Counted from the stretch's first letter, positions 1 through 8,159 are shown. The stretch is 32,163 nucleotides of DNA from JAMLHN01 sp035708745 (GCA_035708745.1 DASTFJ010000073.1:1-32163); one strand, 5' to 3'. Notes: a model not told the origin generated them from the letters alone. Made by a program: numbers and translations.

Positions 1-1908
1 GATGGTGTCGCCCGCGTTGATCATCCGGTAGATCGCGGGATCCTCGAAATCGATGCGGCTCAGATCGACCGGCGGTTTTCCGGCTTTGGCGATGAGCTCC
101 AGGCATTCTTCGACTAGGGAGAGCATGCCCAGCGCCAGGAAGTCGATCTTCACCACCCGGGCGTCTTCGCAGGAGTCCTTGTCCCACTGGCAGAGAAACC
201 GGCCTTCCATTGCCGCCGGTTGCACCGGCATCAACCGGCTGATCGGCGCGGAGGAGATGATCATGCCGCCGACATGCTGGGTCACATGGCGGGGAAATCC
301 GCTCAATTGCTCGGCCAGCTCGATCAGATAGCACCAGGGGGGCGCGTCTTTGCGGTTAGCGTAGCCGGGGATGCGGTCCAGCTCGCTGGACAGCTCTTTG
401 GCCGAGCGCGGCTCGCTCAATTTGGCGATCTTGTCGAGATCTGGGAGTGGCAATCCCAGCGCCTTGCCGACATCGCGCACGGCGCTGCGCAGCTTGTAGG
501 TGGAAAAGGCACAGACCAACGCCGCGTTCTCGTGCCCGAACGTCTCGTAGACGCGCTCGATCAACCGCTCCCGGATTTCGCGGGGAAAATCGAGATCGAT
601 ATCGGGGATCGAGTTCAGCTCTTCATTCAGGAAGCGGCCGAAGAAAAGGTTGTGCGCGATGGGATCGACATGCGAGAGTCCAATCAGATAGCAGACGATC
701 GAGCTGACCGACGATCCGCGCCCCCGGCCCGGCGGTAGATTGGCGATGGTGCGTGGGCTCTTTCTGCCGCGTACTTCCAGGGCGATCTCGGCTGCCAGGA
801 TCAGCAGATCGCGATAGAGGAGGAAAAATCCGGCCAGCTTGTGCCTGGCGATGATGTGCAGCTCCTCGTCGAGCCGGCGGATCGCCTCGGTTTTGTCGCC
901 CGGATACCGAACGGCCAGCTCGTCGTAGCAAACCTTGCGCAGGTAGTCGTCCGGAGGCGAACCATCCGGCGCTGGATAGTCGGGAAAGACATAGGCCAGA
1001 TCGTTGGCGAGGTCGAAGGCCCGGCAGCGTTCGGCAATCTCGATCGTGTTCGAGAGCGCCTCCGGCCATTCCCGGAAGAGCTGGGCCATTTCTTCTGCCG
1101 AGCGGAGATAGAACTCGCCATTTGGACGGCGGAGCTGGTGGGAATTGTCCAGTGTGGTGCGGTGGTGGATGGCGACCAGCACGTCCTGCAGCCGGTGCCG
1201 GTCGGGGAGGTGGTAGTGCACATTCCCAGTGGCGACATAGCGCACGCCTGCTTCGCTCGCCAGACGCACCAGTGCCCGGATGCGTTGGACGTCTCCATGC
1301 ACCTTGTTGTGCTGGAGCTCGACGACGACCGAATCGCGCCCCAGCCAGGCGATGTATTGCTCCAGTACGGCGCGCGCGCCGGGTAGATTGCCGGCATCGA
1401 CCAGCTGGGAGAGCATTCCCTGCCGGCAGCCGGTCAGCAGGATGATCCCTTCGCCATACCTCTCCAGCAGTGCTGGATCGAGCCGTGGCAACCGTTCTTC
1501 TGCCCGGTAATGGGGATACGGCTTGCCGATGCCGCGCAGCGATAGATCGAGACCGCCATCCTCCTCATCCGCCGAGAAGGTCAGCCGCTGGATGGGGGTG
1601 CCGGGCGGCAATCGGTGGGCTTCGGTGATCAGCTGACAGAGATTGGCGTAGCCGGTGGAATTCTCCGCCAGCAGGGTGAGATGGCTTTCATCGGTCAGCG
1701 TCAGCTCGGCGCCGGTGATCGGGAAAATCCCGGCGGCATCGGCCGCCTTGGCGAATTCCATCGCCCCATAGATCCCATCGTGATCTGTGACGGCCAGCGC
1801 GGAATAGCCCAGCTCCTGGGCACGCCCGATCAGCTCTTCCGGCAGGGACGCGCCATCGAGAAAGGAAAAGGCCGTATGCAAATGGAGCTCGACATATTGG
1901 TGCTGCAT
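1..1908 (-). CDS. dnaE2: Error-prone DNA polymerase III alpha subunit DnaE2 (partial, C-terminus beyond the left edge)
   Basis: An open frame of 636 codons starts at ATG 1908 and is still open at base 1. It encodes a C-family replicative-type polymerase used for translesion synthesis. The N-terminal PHP domain begins with LHLHTAFSFLDGAS (residues 8-21), the wording typical of DnaE2 rather than DnaE1, followed by VTDHDGIYG (about 40-48). The polymerase active site shows PDIDLDF at 435-441 (catalytic Asp 436 and 438) and KIDFLALG with the third Asp at about 589, so the visible catalytic core looks intact. The C-terminal part, with the OB fold and any clamp-binding motif, is missing only because the window ends. 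No strong Shine-Dalgarno is seen; GGGAAACGAAG lies just upstream. It lies downstream of the ImuB-like gene on the same strand, as expected for an ImuB/DnaE2 mutasome, but about 750 bases of non-coding DNA separate it from the preceding small gene. Confidence 0.93.
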   Translation of the reverse strand, partial: MQHQYVELHLHTAFSFLDGASLPEELIGRAQELGYSALAVTDHDGIYGAMEFAKAADAAGIFPITGAELTLTDESHLTLLAENSTGYANLCQLITEAHRLPPGTPIQRLTFSADEEDGGLDLSLRGIGKPYPHYRAEERLPRLDPALLERYGEGIILLTGCRQGMLSQLVDAGNLPGARAVLEQYIAWLGRDSVVVELQHNKVHGDVQRIRALVRLASEAGVRYVATGNVHYHLPDRHRLQDVLVAIHHRTTLDNSHQLRRPNGEFYLRSAEEMAQLFREWPEALSNTIEIAERCRAFDLANDLAYVFPDYPAPDGSPPDDYLRKVCYDELAVRYPGDKTEAIRRLDEELHIIARHKLAGFFLLYRDLLILAAEIALEVRGRKSPRTIANLPPGRGRGSSVSSIVCYLIGLSHVDPIAHNLFFGRFLNEELNSIPDIDLDFPREIRERLIERVYETFGHENAALVCAFSTYKLRSAVRDVGKALGLPLPDLDKIAKLSEPRSAKELSSELDRIPGYANRKDAPPWCYLIELAEQLSGFPRHVTQHVGGMIISSAPISRLMPVQPAAMEGRFLCQWDKDSCEDARVVKIDFLALGMLSLVEECLELIAKAGKPPVDLSRIDFEDPAIYRMINAGDTI

Positions 1909-2659
1909 CGGTTCTTCGTTTCCCAGCCTTTCTCTGGGTCGGAGATCGTTGGCGAGATGCGCGGCGTGCACGGGTGGTGTTTGGGCTGGCGGATCGCCCC
2001 AGCGGGAGAGGGGTGGGGCGATCTGGCAGGGCGCGGAGTCAGGGCACAGAGTCCCTGACCTCCACCTACGCCCAAGCTTGGGAGAGAGAAAGGGGAGACG
2101 AGCGCCTGTCCCTTGACCCTGACGCGTAAGCCTCCTTCCTTCTCCCAGGATGGGAGGGTCAGAACCAATTCCGGCGAGCAGCGAGTAGATTCTGTGTGTT
2201 GACAATAAATTCTATGCAAAAATCTGTGTGAATCTTGGTTATTCGGTGGCTCGTTAAAGATTTCTGATTTCCGGGAGAAGCCCGTACTGTCAACCCCAAT
2301 CCTGGGAAGAATTGGGAGAGAGCAGGGCTAGAGAGTGGATGAGGGCTGAAACCTCACCCGATAAGCCTCGACGCCGTCTCACCAGGTGGCGTCAGAGTGG
2401 AGCATCGACCCCGAAGGGTTTTCGTATCGTGAGTCCAGGATTTCAGCTCTGGACTGGGTAGCCATCCCGACCGGTCTCCCCCGAGAACGGTCAGGATTCG
2501 ATCTCATCCGACGGGGGCAACGTCCTGTGGTCGCCTTGCGCGAAACGAATGGAGGCGGACATCACGCCGTTGGGATGAACGATCCGGGTTCGCTTCGCGC
2601 CGGTCCCCACCATGGCAACCACAGGAGGTTGCCCCCGCCGGAAAAGCGCGTGCATCGTC
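1909..2659. other. Long intergenic stretch between the DUF6504-like gene and dnaE2
   Basis: I find no convincing gene here. Open frames in it read as low-complexity Pro/Arg/Ser peptides. Bases about 1990-2170 are GC-rich with several short inverted repeats (for example 2035-2062, and CCCAAGCTTGGG at about 2071-2082) and look like a dispersed intergenic repeat. Bases about 2185-2300 are clearly AT-richer than the surroundings, as expected for a promoter region serving dnaE2 on the minus strand; a minus-strand TTGACA lies at about 2290-2295, but I cannot pair it confidently with a -10. A further small inverted repeat (GACGCC and GGCGTC) lies at about 2370-2393. Confidence 0.5.
2035..2062. repeat. 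Hairpin-forming inverted repeat in GC-rich intergenic DNA
   Basis: GTCAGGG and CCCTGAC form a perfect 7-bp stem around an 8-base loop, with GGA/TCC outside it broken by one base. It lies in a stretch rich in tgggagag-type motifs that resembles REP-like intergenic repeats. No T-run follows on either strand, so it is not an obvious terminator. Confidence 0.45.
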
Positions 2660-2890
2660 TCAATACGATTGTTCGAACCACCTCCCCGATTCGTCGTCCA
2701 GAAAAATCGTTCGCAGTGGGCCGTGTTCCAGCCGTACTCGGAAGTAGTGCCGTTGCACCCGATCGCGCCACCATTCGTCGTCGATCGACCATTCCTCCTC
2801 GATGGCCGCGATGGCGATCCGCTCGCCGTGTTTGTCGATCAGTGCCATCGGTATTGGCACTGCCGCCGGACGGCCGCGCGCGGTTTCCAC
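2660..2890 (-). CDS. Small DUF6504-like protein between imuB and dnaE2
   Basis: The frame ending at 2660 encodes a compact protein with the core AIEEEWSIDDEWWRDRVQRHYFRVRLEHG and a C-terminus LDDESGRWFEQSY. This pattern (EEWxIDDEWWRxxxxRxYFRV...SGRWFxQ) matches, from memory, the small DUF6504-type proteins encoded beside ImuB and DnaE2 in Actinobacteria and Chloroflexi; its biochemical role is unknown. The start is uncertain. GTG at 2890 gives 76 residues and includes an N-terminal VETARGRPAAVPIP strand that family members seem to have, whereas ATG at 2848 gives 62. No clear ribosome binding site is seen, and the GTG lies 20 bases after the imuB stop, so translational coupling to imuB is likely. 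The frame continues open far upstream inside imuB, but that part is an alternative-frame reading of imuB, not protein. Confidence 0.7.
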   Translation of the reverse strand: METARGRPAAVPIPMALIDKHGERIAIAAIEEEWSIDDEWWRDRVQRHYFRVRLEHGPLRTIFLDDESGRWFEQSY

Positions 2891-2910
2891 CGAAACGGCC
2901 CGCGGCAGAT

Positions 2911-4098
2911 TCAGGGGTCGTAGCTGATGAGGGCGTAGCGCCGTTCCGGAATCCTCGACCATGGTTCGATCTCCACGACGCGATAGAGTGGGGAATTGCC
3001 ATACCGCTGTTCGAGCTGGCGAATGGCCTGGCGGATCGGTGCGGTTCGTTTGGGTGCGAGAAAGGGCAGGAGCTGCTGGCGGGTGGTTTCGTTCACCAGG
3101 CCGATCAGATGGAGCACGATACGCTCGGCCGCGCCCTGCAGCTCCAGATCCTGTAGCCGGTGCCGGATGATCTCGACGATTCGCTCTGCGCCGGCGGGCT
3201 CGCGAAAGCTGAGCGATTTTTCCCAGGAGCGGTTTTCCTCGATCAGGACATGGAGCTGTGCCTGGCGCACATTCCGGTGCCGCAGCTCGGGACGACCGAA
3301 GGCCCGCCGCACGAGCTGGGTGATGCCCAGCAGCAGCATCTCCCGGCTGGTCGAGGGAGCAGGAAGGGTGATCGCCTCGATCACGCTCTGCGGCCGCTGG
3401 ATGGGCGTCACCGTTAGATCGTCCTGGCCATTGCAGAACTCCCAGGCACGCCGCCCTTCCTTGCCGAAACGCGCCTGCATGGCAGTGGAGGGGAGCGCGG
3501 CCACGTCGCCCATGGTGCGCAACCCCAAGCGTTCCATACGGGTGATGGTCTTCGGATCGATCGGGAGCCAGGCTACTGGCAGATCGGCGAGAAAGAGACG
3601 AACCACATCCGGCGCGATGAGGAGGGTAGTACCCGCATGCGCTTTGCGAGCCGCGCAGAGGGCGGTGAACTTGCCGGGGGCGATTCCGGCCCGGGGGCGC
3701 AGGACCGCGGGAATGAGTTTCAGCAACCGCACCGCGCCAGCTTCCGGGGAGATATCGTGCCGCTGCAAGCCATGAAGATCGACATAACAGCAGCCGGGCG
3801 GCCCGGCCTCGATCGAGGGGCTGAATGTTTCCAGCGAGCGCAGGATCTCGTCGAACGCCATCGCTTCCCGCACCGGGTTCGGCTCGATGAAGATCGCTTC
3901 GGGGCAAAGCGCCGTCACCTCACGCAGCAGCATGCCTGGCCGTACGCCTCGCAGGGTTGCCTCTGGAGTGCAATCGTTGACCACCGTGCGGCTGTTGGGT
4001 GGGGAGGTGAGCACCAGGGGGAGCCCATCGAGCTCCGGTTGGTCGAGCAGCGACATGCGCAGCGCGAAATGAGGAATGATGAGGGCCGCTATCGGCAT
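2911..4098 (-). CDS. imuB: ImuB-like Y-family DNA polymerase, catalytically inactive
   Basis: This 395-residue protein has the Y-family fold but lacks the metal-binding carboxylates. Where DinB has VDMD near the N-terminus, this protein reads IIPHFALRMS (residues 7-16). Where DinB has SIDEAYLD, it reads PPGCCYVDL (about 100-108), so Asp-Glu is replaced by Gly-Cys. Such loss defines ImuB, a scaffold that bridges DnaE2 to the sliding clamp. A candidate clamp-binding motif, QQLLPFL, is at 341-347, and the C-terminus EPWSRIPERRYALISYDP is the usual family ending. ATG 4098 is chosen because GGGAG lies about 8 bases upstream; a start at 4128 would add ten residues without support. It heads the cassette and is preceded by a LexA-type box 89 bases upstream. 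No imuA-like gene is in the window. Confidence 0.88.
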   Translation of the reverse strand: MPIAALIIPHFALRMSLLDQPELDGLPLVLTSPPNSRTVVNDCTPEATLRGVRPGMLLREVTALCPEAIFIEPNPVREAMAFDEILRSLETFSPSIEAGPPGCCYVDLHGLQRHDISPEAGAVRLLKLIPAVLRPRAGIAPGKFTALCAARKAHAGTTLLIAPDVVRLFLADLPVAWLPIDPKTITRMERLGLRTMGDVAALPSTAMQARFGKEGRRAWEFCNGQDDLTVTPIQRPQSVIEAITLPAPSTSREMLLLGITQLVRRAFGRPELRHRNVRQAQLHVLIEENRSWEKSLSFREPAGAERIVEIIRHRLQDLELQGAAERIVLHLIGLVNETTRQQLLPFLAPKRTAPIRQAIRQLEQRYGNSPLYRVVEIEPWSRIPERRYALISYDP

Positions 4099-4464
4099 AG
4101 GACATCTCCCAGAAGCACGTCGAAGCACCGAACGAGAGTGCGGGCTCGCCGTCGTAACGCGGGTCGGAAGAGTTCTCTGCCGAGAGTATAGAACAAATGT
4201 TCTATATCAACAAGAGGCCATGTCCGGTCATGTCATGACGGGCATAGGGCTGGAAGCAAGAGCGTACGTACGCGTCCGGACAGCAGGGTAGCCAGCTATC
4301 GTCGCGCACGACGCTCTCTGGACCCTGCTCCATCTGGAACACAACTACAGAATTTCTGTCCTGGCACAGCGTTCCGGCGGGAGGCGCTTCATGAGTAGAG
4401 CACCCATCATCTACCAGGTTGGGAGCGCGTCCGCGGCCGCCCGCGACGGGCCAAAGCCGCGTCG
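4099..4464. other. Intergenic region upstream of imuB, containing the SOS box
   Basis: Bases 4099-4206 are the imuB leader and operator. The remainder to 4464 carries no gene I can support. It holds a perfect 12-base palindrome GCGTACGTACGC (4262-4273) and GTCATGTCATGAC-type symmetry at about 4227-4239. It also separates imuB from the P-loop gene on the same strand, so it should contain the terminator of that gene, but no clear hairpin with a T-run is visible. Confidence 0.5.
4187..4206. promoter_or_regulatory. LexA-type SOS box upstream of imuB
   Basis: TATAGAACAAATGTTCTATA has perfect 8-base arms (TATAGAAC / GTTCTATA) around a 4-base spacer. GAAC-N4-GTTC is the core of the Gram-positive and actinobacterial type LexA operator. 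It sits 89 bases upstream of the imuB start in otherwise GC-rich DNA. Families of ImuB and DnaE2 are classic members of the SOS regulon, so repression by LexA and induction by DNA damage is the natural reading. Confidence 0.82.
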
Positions 4465-5028
4465 CTACCCAGCAGAAGTCCCGCCCCTGATAGCCGCACG
4501 TACCGAGATCAGCGTCTGGAGGATATCTCCCGGGACCGACTCTACGAACCGTGTGGCCGGCCGTTCCTGTCGCAGCATTGCGATCATCTCTCGATACAGC
4601 TCCTCGATCGGGCGTGCTCCCGCCGCTCGCTGCAACTGCACCGCATCGCGGTGATTCGGATCGGCCGATTCCGCCCGTGCTTCGAAACGCGCTGCCGCTT
4701 CCTCCGAACTGCTCACCAACGCAATTTCGACGAATCGGCCGCCGGCTACTCCGGCGACCCGCTCGAGCTCAACGATGAATGGAGAGCGAAAGAGAAATTG
4801 CGGCACCACGACATCCAGCCCCGCCTCCAGATGCGTGCGAATCATTGCCAGGGCTAACCGCCGCGCCGTCATCCCCGCCGCTTGCGGGTCGGCGCTCCAT
4901 TGCCCGAGCTGCCCACGCAGGGTGTCAATATCCAGCAGCAGCGCCAGTGGCTGCTCGTCGACCAACAACCGCGCCAGGGTCGATTTCCCACTTCCCGGGG
5001 CGCCATTGATCAGAATCAGCGAACTCAC
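4465..5028 (-). CDS. P-loop kinase-like ATPase of unknown substrate
   Basis: This 187-residue cytoplasmic protein opens with LILINGAPGSGKSTLARLL, a textbook Walker A motif (GAPGSGKST, residues 9-17), followed by LLLDIDTLRGQL, the DxD-like motif of small-molecule phosphotransferases. Later come VVVPQFLFRSPFIVELERVA and a lid-like segment around RFEARAESADPNHRDAV. Size and motifs fit the AAA_33 / zeta-toxin-like / chloramphenicol-phosphotransferase-like kinase group; the substrate cannot be read from sequence. The start is GTG 5028, with AGGGGAG about 13 bases upstream, which is rather far. It stands alone, divergent from ftsK and separate from imuB. No antitoxin-like small gene is adjacent, so a zeta toxin role is not supported. 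Confidence 0.75.
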   Translation of the reverse strand: MSSLILINGAPGSGKSTLARLLVDEQPLALLLDIDTLRGQLGQWSADPQAAGMTARRLALAMIRTHLEAGLDVVVPQFLFRSPFIVELERVAGVAGGRFVEIALVSSSEEAAARFEARAESADPNHRDAVQLQRAAGARPIEELYREMIAMLRQERPATRFVESVPGDILQTLISVRAAIRGGTSAG

Positions 5029-5123
5029 GATCAGTCGATCTCCCCTGCCGAGCGATGGCGCACCTACGGTGCATCAAGGGTATCGCGATCGAGAGCGACC
5101 GCCCCACAGACCGTCCGTACGCC

Positions 5124-5152
5124 TTTCGGGTGACTGAAAGTCATGCTATAGT
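5124..5152 (+). promoter_or_regulatory. Probable ftsK promoter
   Basis: TATAGT at 5147-5152 is preceded by TG one base upstream (TGCTATAGT, an extended -10). A weak -35 (TTTCGG, 5124-5129) lies 17 bases further up. Transcription would begin near 5159, giving a leader of about 77 bases to the preferred ftsK ATG at 5236. Confidence 0.45.
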
Positions 5153-5235
5153 CTCCGGATAGAGTGTACGTACATATCTGGCCGAGAAGTTGCAGCTTTC
5201 GGCCCGATGTCAGCAGCAGTCGCAGAGCGCTCCCC

Positions 5236-7473
5236 ATGGCCACCACCTCGCGTGCTCGAACTCAAACCCGTGCCGCAACCGCCGCCCGGAGGAAACCCCA
5301 GGCTCAGGCAGAGCCGGGTATGCGCCATCGCGCGCGAGCTCGCTGGGACGCGCGCTGGAACGACCAATTCCTCTCGGACGACACACGGCGCCAGCTGCTC
5401 GGCGCGCTGCCGATATCGCTCGGCCTCATCTTCGCCTGGATTCTGATGAGTCGGGGGAGCGACGGCCGCATCACCGCGTGGATCTACGATCTGCTGCACG
5501 CGATCGCCGGCAACGGCGCCTTCCTGATTCCGCTCTTCCTGATCATGGCCGGTATCAAAGCCATCCTCGATGCGCGGCATCCGCTTCCGGCCGGCAAACA
5601 GCTGGCGGGGGGAACCCTGCTCGGCTGCTCGATTCTGGCCTTGCTGGCATTTGCCGGCGAAACCAAACGGGTGGGGGGCGGCGTCATCGGCGACAATCTT
5701 GCGCTGCTGCTGAATCACTATATGACCGAATGGATCTGTGCGCTGGTGCTGCTGATCGCGGGGATCTGCGGGGTCTTTCTGTTGACCCGGACCGATCCTC
5801 GCCGGCTCAATGCCGATCTCCACTCGATCTGGCGGCAGCTGCGGACGGCTCCGGCGCCAGCAAGCAACGCCTCGTATCGTCTGGCGGAGACCGCCGCGTT
5901 CCTACCGCAGCCGCGGACCGCGGCTTCACGCTCGCCGGTGAGCAACGATAGGCTCGAGCAGGCGCCGTTGCCGCCCCCGGTCACCCCGCCCGTCATCAAT
6001 TTCCCCAATCCCGCTCAAAAGGCGGAGAAGAGCGACAAAAAGGCCAAAGCGCCCCAGATCAATAATGCCAACCTGCCGTTGCCGGATATCACGCAGCTCA
6101 AGTACTACGAGGGCCGCGAGGTCGATGCCTCCGAGCTCGAGAACAAGGCAACCCTGATCGAGGAAACCCTCTCCAGCTTCAAGGTCGATGCCCATGTCCG
6201 TGAGATCAATCCCGGTCCAGCGGTGACGCAATACACCCTGGAGCCCGGCAGCGGGGTCAAGGTACGCCGCATCACGGAGCTGCAAAACGATCTGGCGCTG
6301 GCGCTGGCCGCGCCGAGTATTCGAATCGAGGCGCCGGTGCCGGGGATGGCCCGGGTCGGTATCGAAATACCGAACGAGCACGTCACGACGGTTGGCCTGC
6401 GCGAGACGATCGAATCGAGCCAGTTCGGCAAGGGCAAAGCCAAGCTGCCGGTGCCGCTCGGCCGCGATGTCAACGGGCGCTACGTGGTGGGGGATCTGAC
6501 CAAGATGCCGCACCTGCTCATTGCCGGCGCCACTGGATCGGGCAAGAGCGTCTGCCTGAACGAGATCATCTCTACCTTCCTGCTGACTCGCTCACCCGAT
6601 GACGTCAAGCTGCTGATGTTCGATCCGAAGATGGTCGAGCTCACCGGCTACAACGGCGTGCCCCATCTGCAATGCCCGGTGGTGACCGAGATGGACAAGG
6701 TCGTGGGCGCGTTGCGGTTGGTCGTCGGTGAGATGCAGCGGCGCTACGATCTCTTTTCGAAGGCCGGTGTGCGCAATCTCGACGGCTATCGCATGAAGAT
6801 CTCCGATGAGCCGAAGGCCGAGAAGGTCCCGTATCTGGTCGTGATTCTCGATGAGCTCGCGGATCTGATGCTGACCTCGCCGATGGATGTGGAAGGGCTG
6901 ATCCAGCGATTGACCCAAATGGGCCGAGCTGCCGGAATCCACCTCATCCTGGCAACCCAGCGCCCATCGGTGGATGTGATCACCGGCATCATCAAGGCCA
7001 ATGTGCCGGCGCGCATTGCCTTCGCGGTTTCCTCGCAAACCGACAGCCGGGTCATCCTCGATATGCCCGGTGCGGAACGGCTGCTGGGACGTGGCGACAT
7101 GCTCTATCTCCCGCCCGATGCCGCCAAACCAGTCCGCATCCAGGGGGCCTTTGTCGAAGACAACGATGTCCATTTCATCGTGGGACATTGGCACGCGGTG
7201 ACCCCGATTCCGCAATATGCCGAAGAGTGGCTGAACCTCCCGAGCTCATCGGGCGTCGTATCGGGCACGGACGGCGGTTACGAGGACGATCCGCTTATGG
7301 AGAAGGCACTGGCGGTCGTGCGCGAGCAGGGGGTGGCTTCCGCCTCCATGCTGCAGCGCCGCTTGCGCATCGGCTACAACCGCGCGGCCCGGCTGATCGA
7401 GCAGATGGAGGACGACGGGATCATCGGTCCGGCGGATGGAATAAAAGGGCGTCCGGTCCTCGATATGGAGTAA
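5236..7473 (+). CDS. ftsK: DNA translocase FtsK/SpoIIIE
   Basis: This 745-residue membrane-anchored motor pumps chromosomal DNA through the closing septum and helps resolve dimers. The basic N-terminus is followed by about four hydrophobic segments (around LGALPISLGLIFAWIL, AFLIPLFLIMAGIKAIL, LLGCSILALLAFAG and WICALVLLIAGICGVFLL). A short Pro-rich linker leads to the alpha/beta motor with Walker A GATGSGKS (431-438), Walker B VVILDELADL (Asp 539, Glu 540) and ILATQRPSVDVITG. The C-terminal winged-helix gamma domain, the part that reads KOPS-like orientation signals, is present (MEKALAVVREQGVASASMLQRRLRIGYNRAARLIEQME). The linker is short compared with E. coli FtsK. A GTG at 5164 would add 24 residues of unlikely sequence right at the predicted transcription start, so ATG 5236 is preferred, although its ribosome binding site is weak. 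Confidence 0.93.
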   Translation: MATTSRARTQTRAATAARRKPQAQAEPGMRHRARARWDARWNDQFLSDDTRRQLLGALPISLGLIFAWILMSRGSDGRITAWIYDLLHAIAGNGAFLIPLFLIMAGIKAILDARHPLPAGKQLAGGTLLGCSILALLAFAGETKRVGGGVIGDNLALLLNHYMTEWICALVLLIAGICGVFLLTRTDPRRLNADLHSIWRQLRTAPAPASNASYRLAETAAFLPQPRTAASRSPVSNDRLEQAPLPPPVTPPVINFPNPAQKAEKSDKKAKAPQINNANLPLPDITQLKYYEGREVDASELENKATLIEETLSSFKVDAHVREINPGPAVTQYTLEPGSGVKVRRITELQNDLALALAAPSIRIEAPVPGMARVGIEIPNEHVTTVGLRETIESSQFGKGKAKLPVPLGRDVNGRYVVGDLTKMPHLLIAGATGSGKSVCLNEIISTFLLTRSPDDVKLLMFDPKMVELTGYNGVPHLQCPVVTEMDKVVGALRLVVGEMQRRYDLFSKAGVRNLDGYRMKISDEPKAEKVPYLVVILDELADLMLTSPMDVEGLIQRLTQMGRAAGIHLILATQRPSVDVITGIIKANVPARIAFAVSSQTDSRVILDMPGAERLLGRGDMLYLPPDAAKPVRIQGAFVEDNDVHFIVGHWHAVTPIPQYAEEWLNLPSSSGVVSGTDGGYEDDPLMEKALAVVREQGVASASMLQRRLRIGYNRAARLIEQMEDDGIIGPADGIKGRPVLDME

Positions 7474-7491
7474 AATTCGTACACCTGTTCG

Positions 7492-7513
7492 AGATTCTGG
7501 CTTGACAGAATCT
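7492..7513. repeat. Inverted repeat between ftsK and recR
   Basis: AGATTCTG and CAGAATCT form a perfect 8-bp stem around a 6-base loop. It lies just after the ftsK stop. The stem is not GC-rich and no T-run follows, so it could be a weak attenuator or a protein site rather than a clear terminator. Confidence 0.35.
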
Positions 7514-7547
7514 GTCGTCGAAGAGGTCGTTTCGAAAGGTCGCGCGC

Positions 7548-8159
7548 TTGTCGTCCACAACATCCAGCATCGCTGTCAAACCGGTTTCCGATCTCATCGA
7601 AGAGCTGGGCCGGCTGCCGGGGATCGGACCGAAAACTGCATCACGGCTGGCATTCTCGATTTTGCGCGGCCCGCGCGAGGATGCGGTCGGCCTGGCGGAG
7701 GCGATCCTGACCGTCAAGGAGCGCGTTTTTTTCTGCTCGCGTTGTTTCAATATCACCGAAACCGAGCCCTGCGCCATCTGTTCCGACTCGGCGCGGGAAC
7801 CGATCATCTGCGTGGTGGAAGAGCCGCTGGACGTGCTGGCGCTCGATCGGACCGGTCAGTTCCGCGGCAAATACCATGTGCTCCATGGGGCGATCTCGCC
7901 GATCGACGGCATCGGTCCCGGCAAGCTGCGCATCGCGGAGCTGATCGAACGCGTGAAAACCGAGAAACCCGAAGAAGTCATTCTGGCCACCAATCTGGAT
8001 ATGCCGGGGGAGGCGACCGCCTCTATCCTGCACAGCATGCTAGTGCCGCTTGGTGTCCGGGTCACTCGCCCGGCCACCGGACTGCCAGCGGGAGGAGATC
8101 TCGAATATGCCGACGATGTCACGCTGGGTAGAGCGCTTGCCGGGCGGCGAACGCTCTAG
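7548..8159 (+). CDS. recR: Recombination mediator RecR
   Basis: RecR acts with RecO, and with RecF where present, to load RecA on single-stranded gaps. The 203-residue protein has the N-terminal helix-hairpin-helix LIEELGRLPGIGPKTASRLAF, a four-cysteine zinc finger (CSRCFNITETEPCAIC) and a Toprim domain starting at ICVVEEPLDVLALDRTGQFRGKYHVLHGAISPIDGIGP. The C-terminal TRPATGLPAGGDLEYADDVTLGRALAGRR is the standard family ending. Length is normal. TTG 7548 is the start because GAAAGG lies about 8 bases upstream; no ATG gives a full N-terminus. It follows ftsK by 74 bases on the same strand. Its partner recO is about 15 kb away in this window. Confidence 0.95.
   Translation: MSSTTSSIAVKPVSDLIEELGRLPGIGPKTASRLAFSILRGPREDAVGLAEAILTVKERVFFCSRCFNITETEPCAICSDSAREPIICVVEEPLDVLALDRTGQFRGKYHVLHGAISPIDGIGPGKLRIAELIERVKTEKPEEVILATNLDMPGEATASILHSMLVPLGVRVTRPATGLPAGGDLEYADDVTLGRALAGRRTL

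Noticed and set aside
2665..2700. Possible tRNA T-arm-like sequence (TTGTTCGAACCACC)
   Set aside because: No acceptor stem, anticodon arm or CCA end can be folded around it.
2386..3156. Long plus-strand open frame of 256 codons
   Set aside because: It runs antisense to the DUF6504-like gene and imuB, has no recognisable domain, and its codon pattern mirrors the minus-strand genes.
2660..3907. Reading the DUF6504-like frame as one long 415-codon gene
   Set aside because: Only the last 60-76 codons look like protein; the rest is an out-of-frame reading of imuB.
4465..5028. Zeta-type toxin of a toxin-antitoxin pair
   Set aside because: The P-loop fits, but no small antitoxin gene is adjacent and the substrate cannot be inferred.
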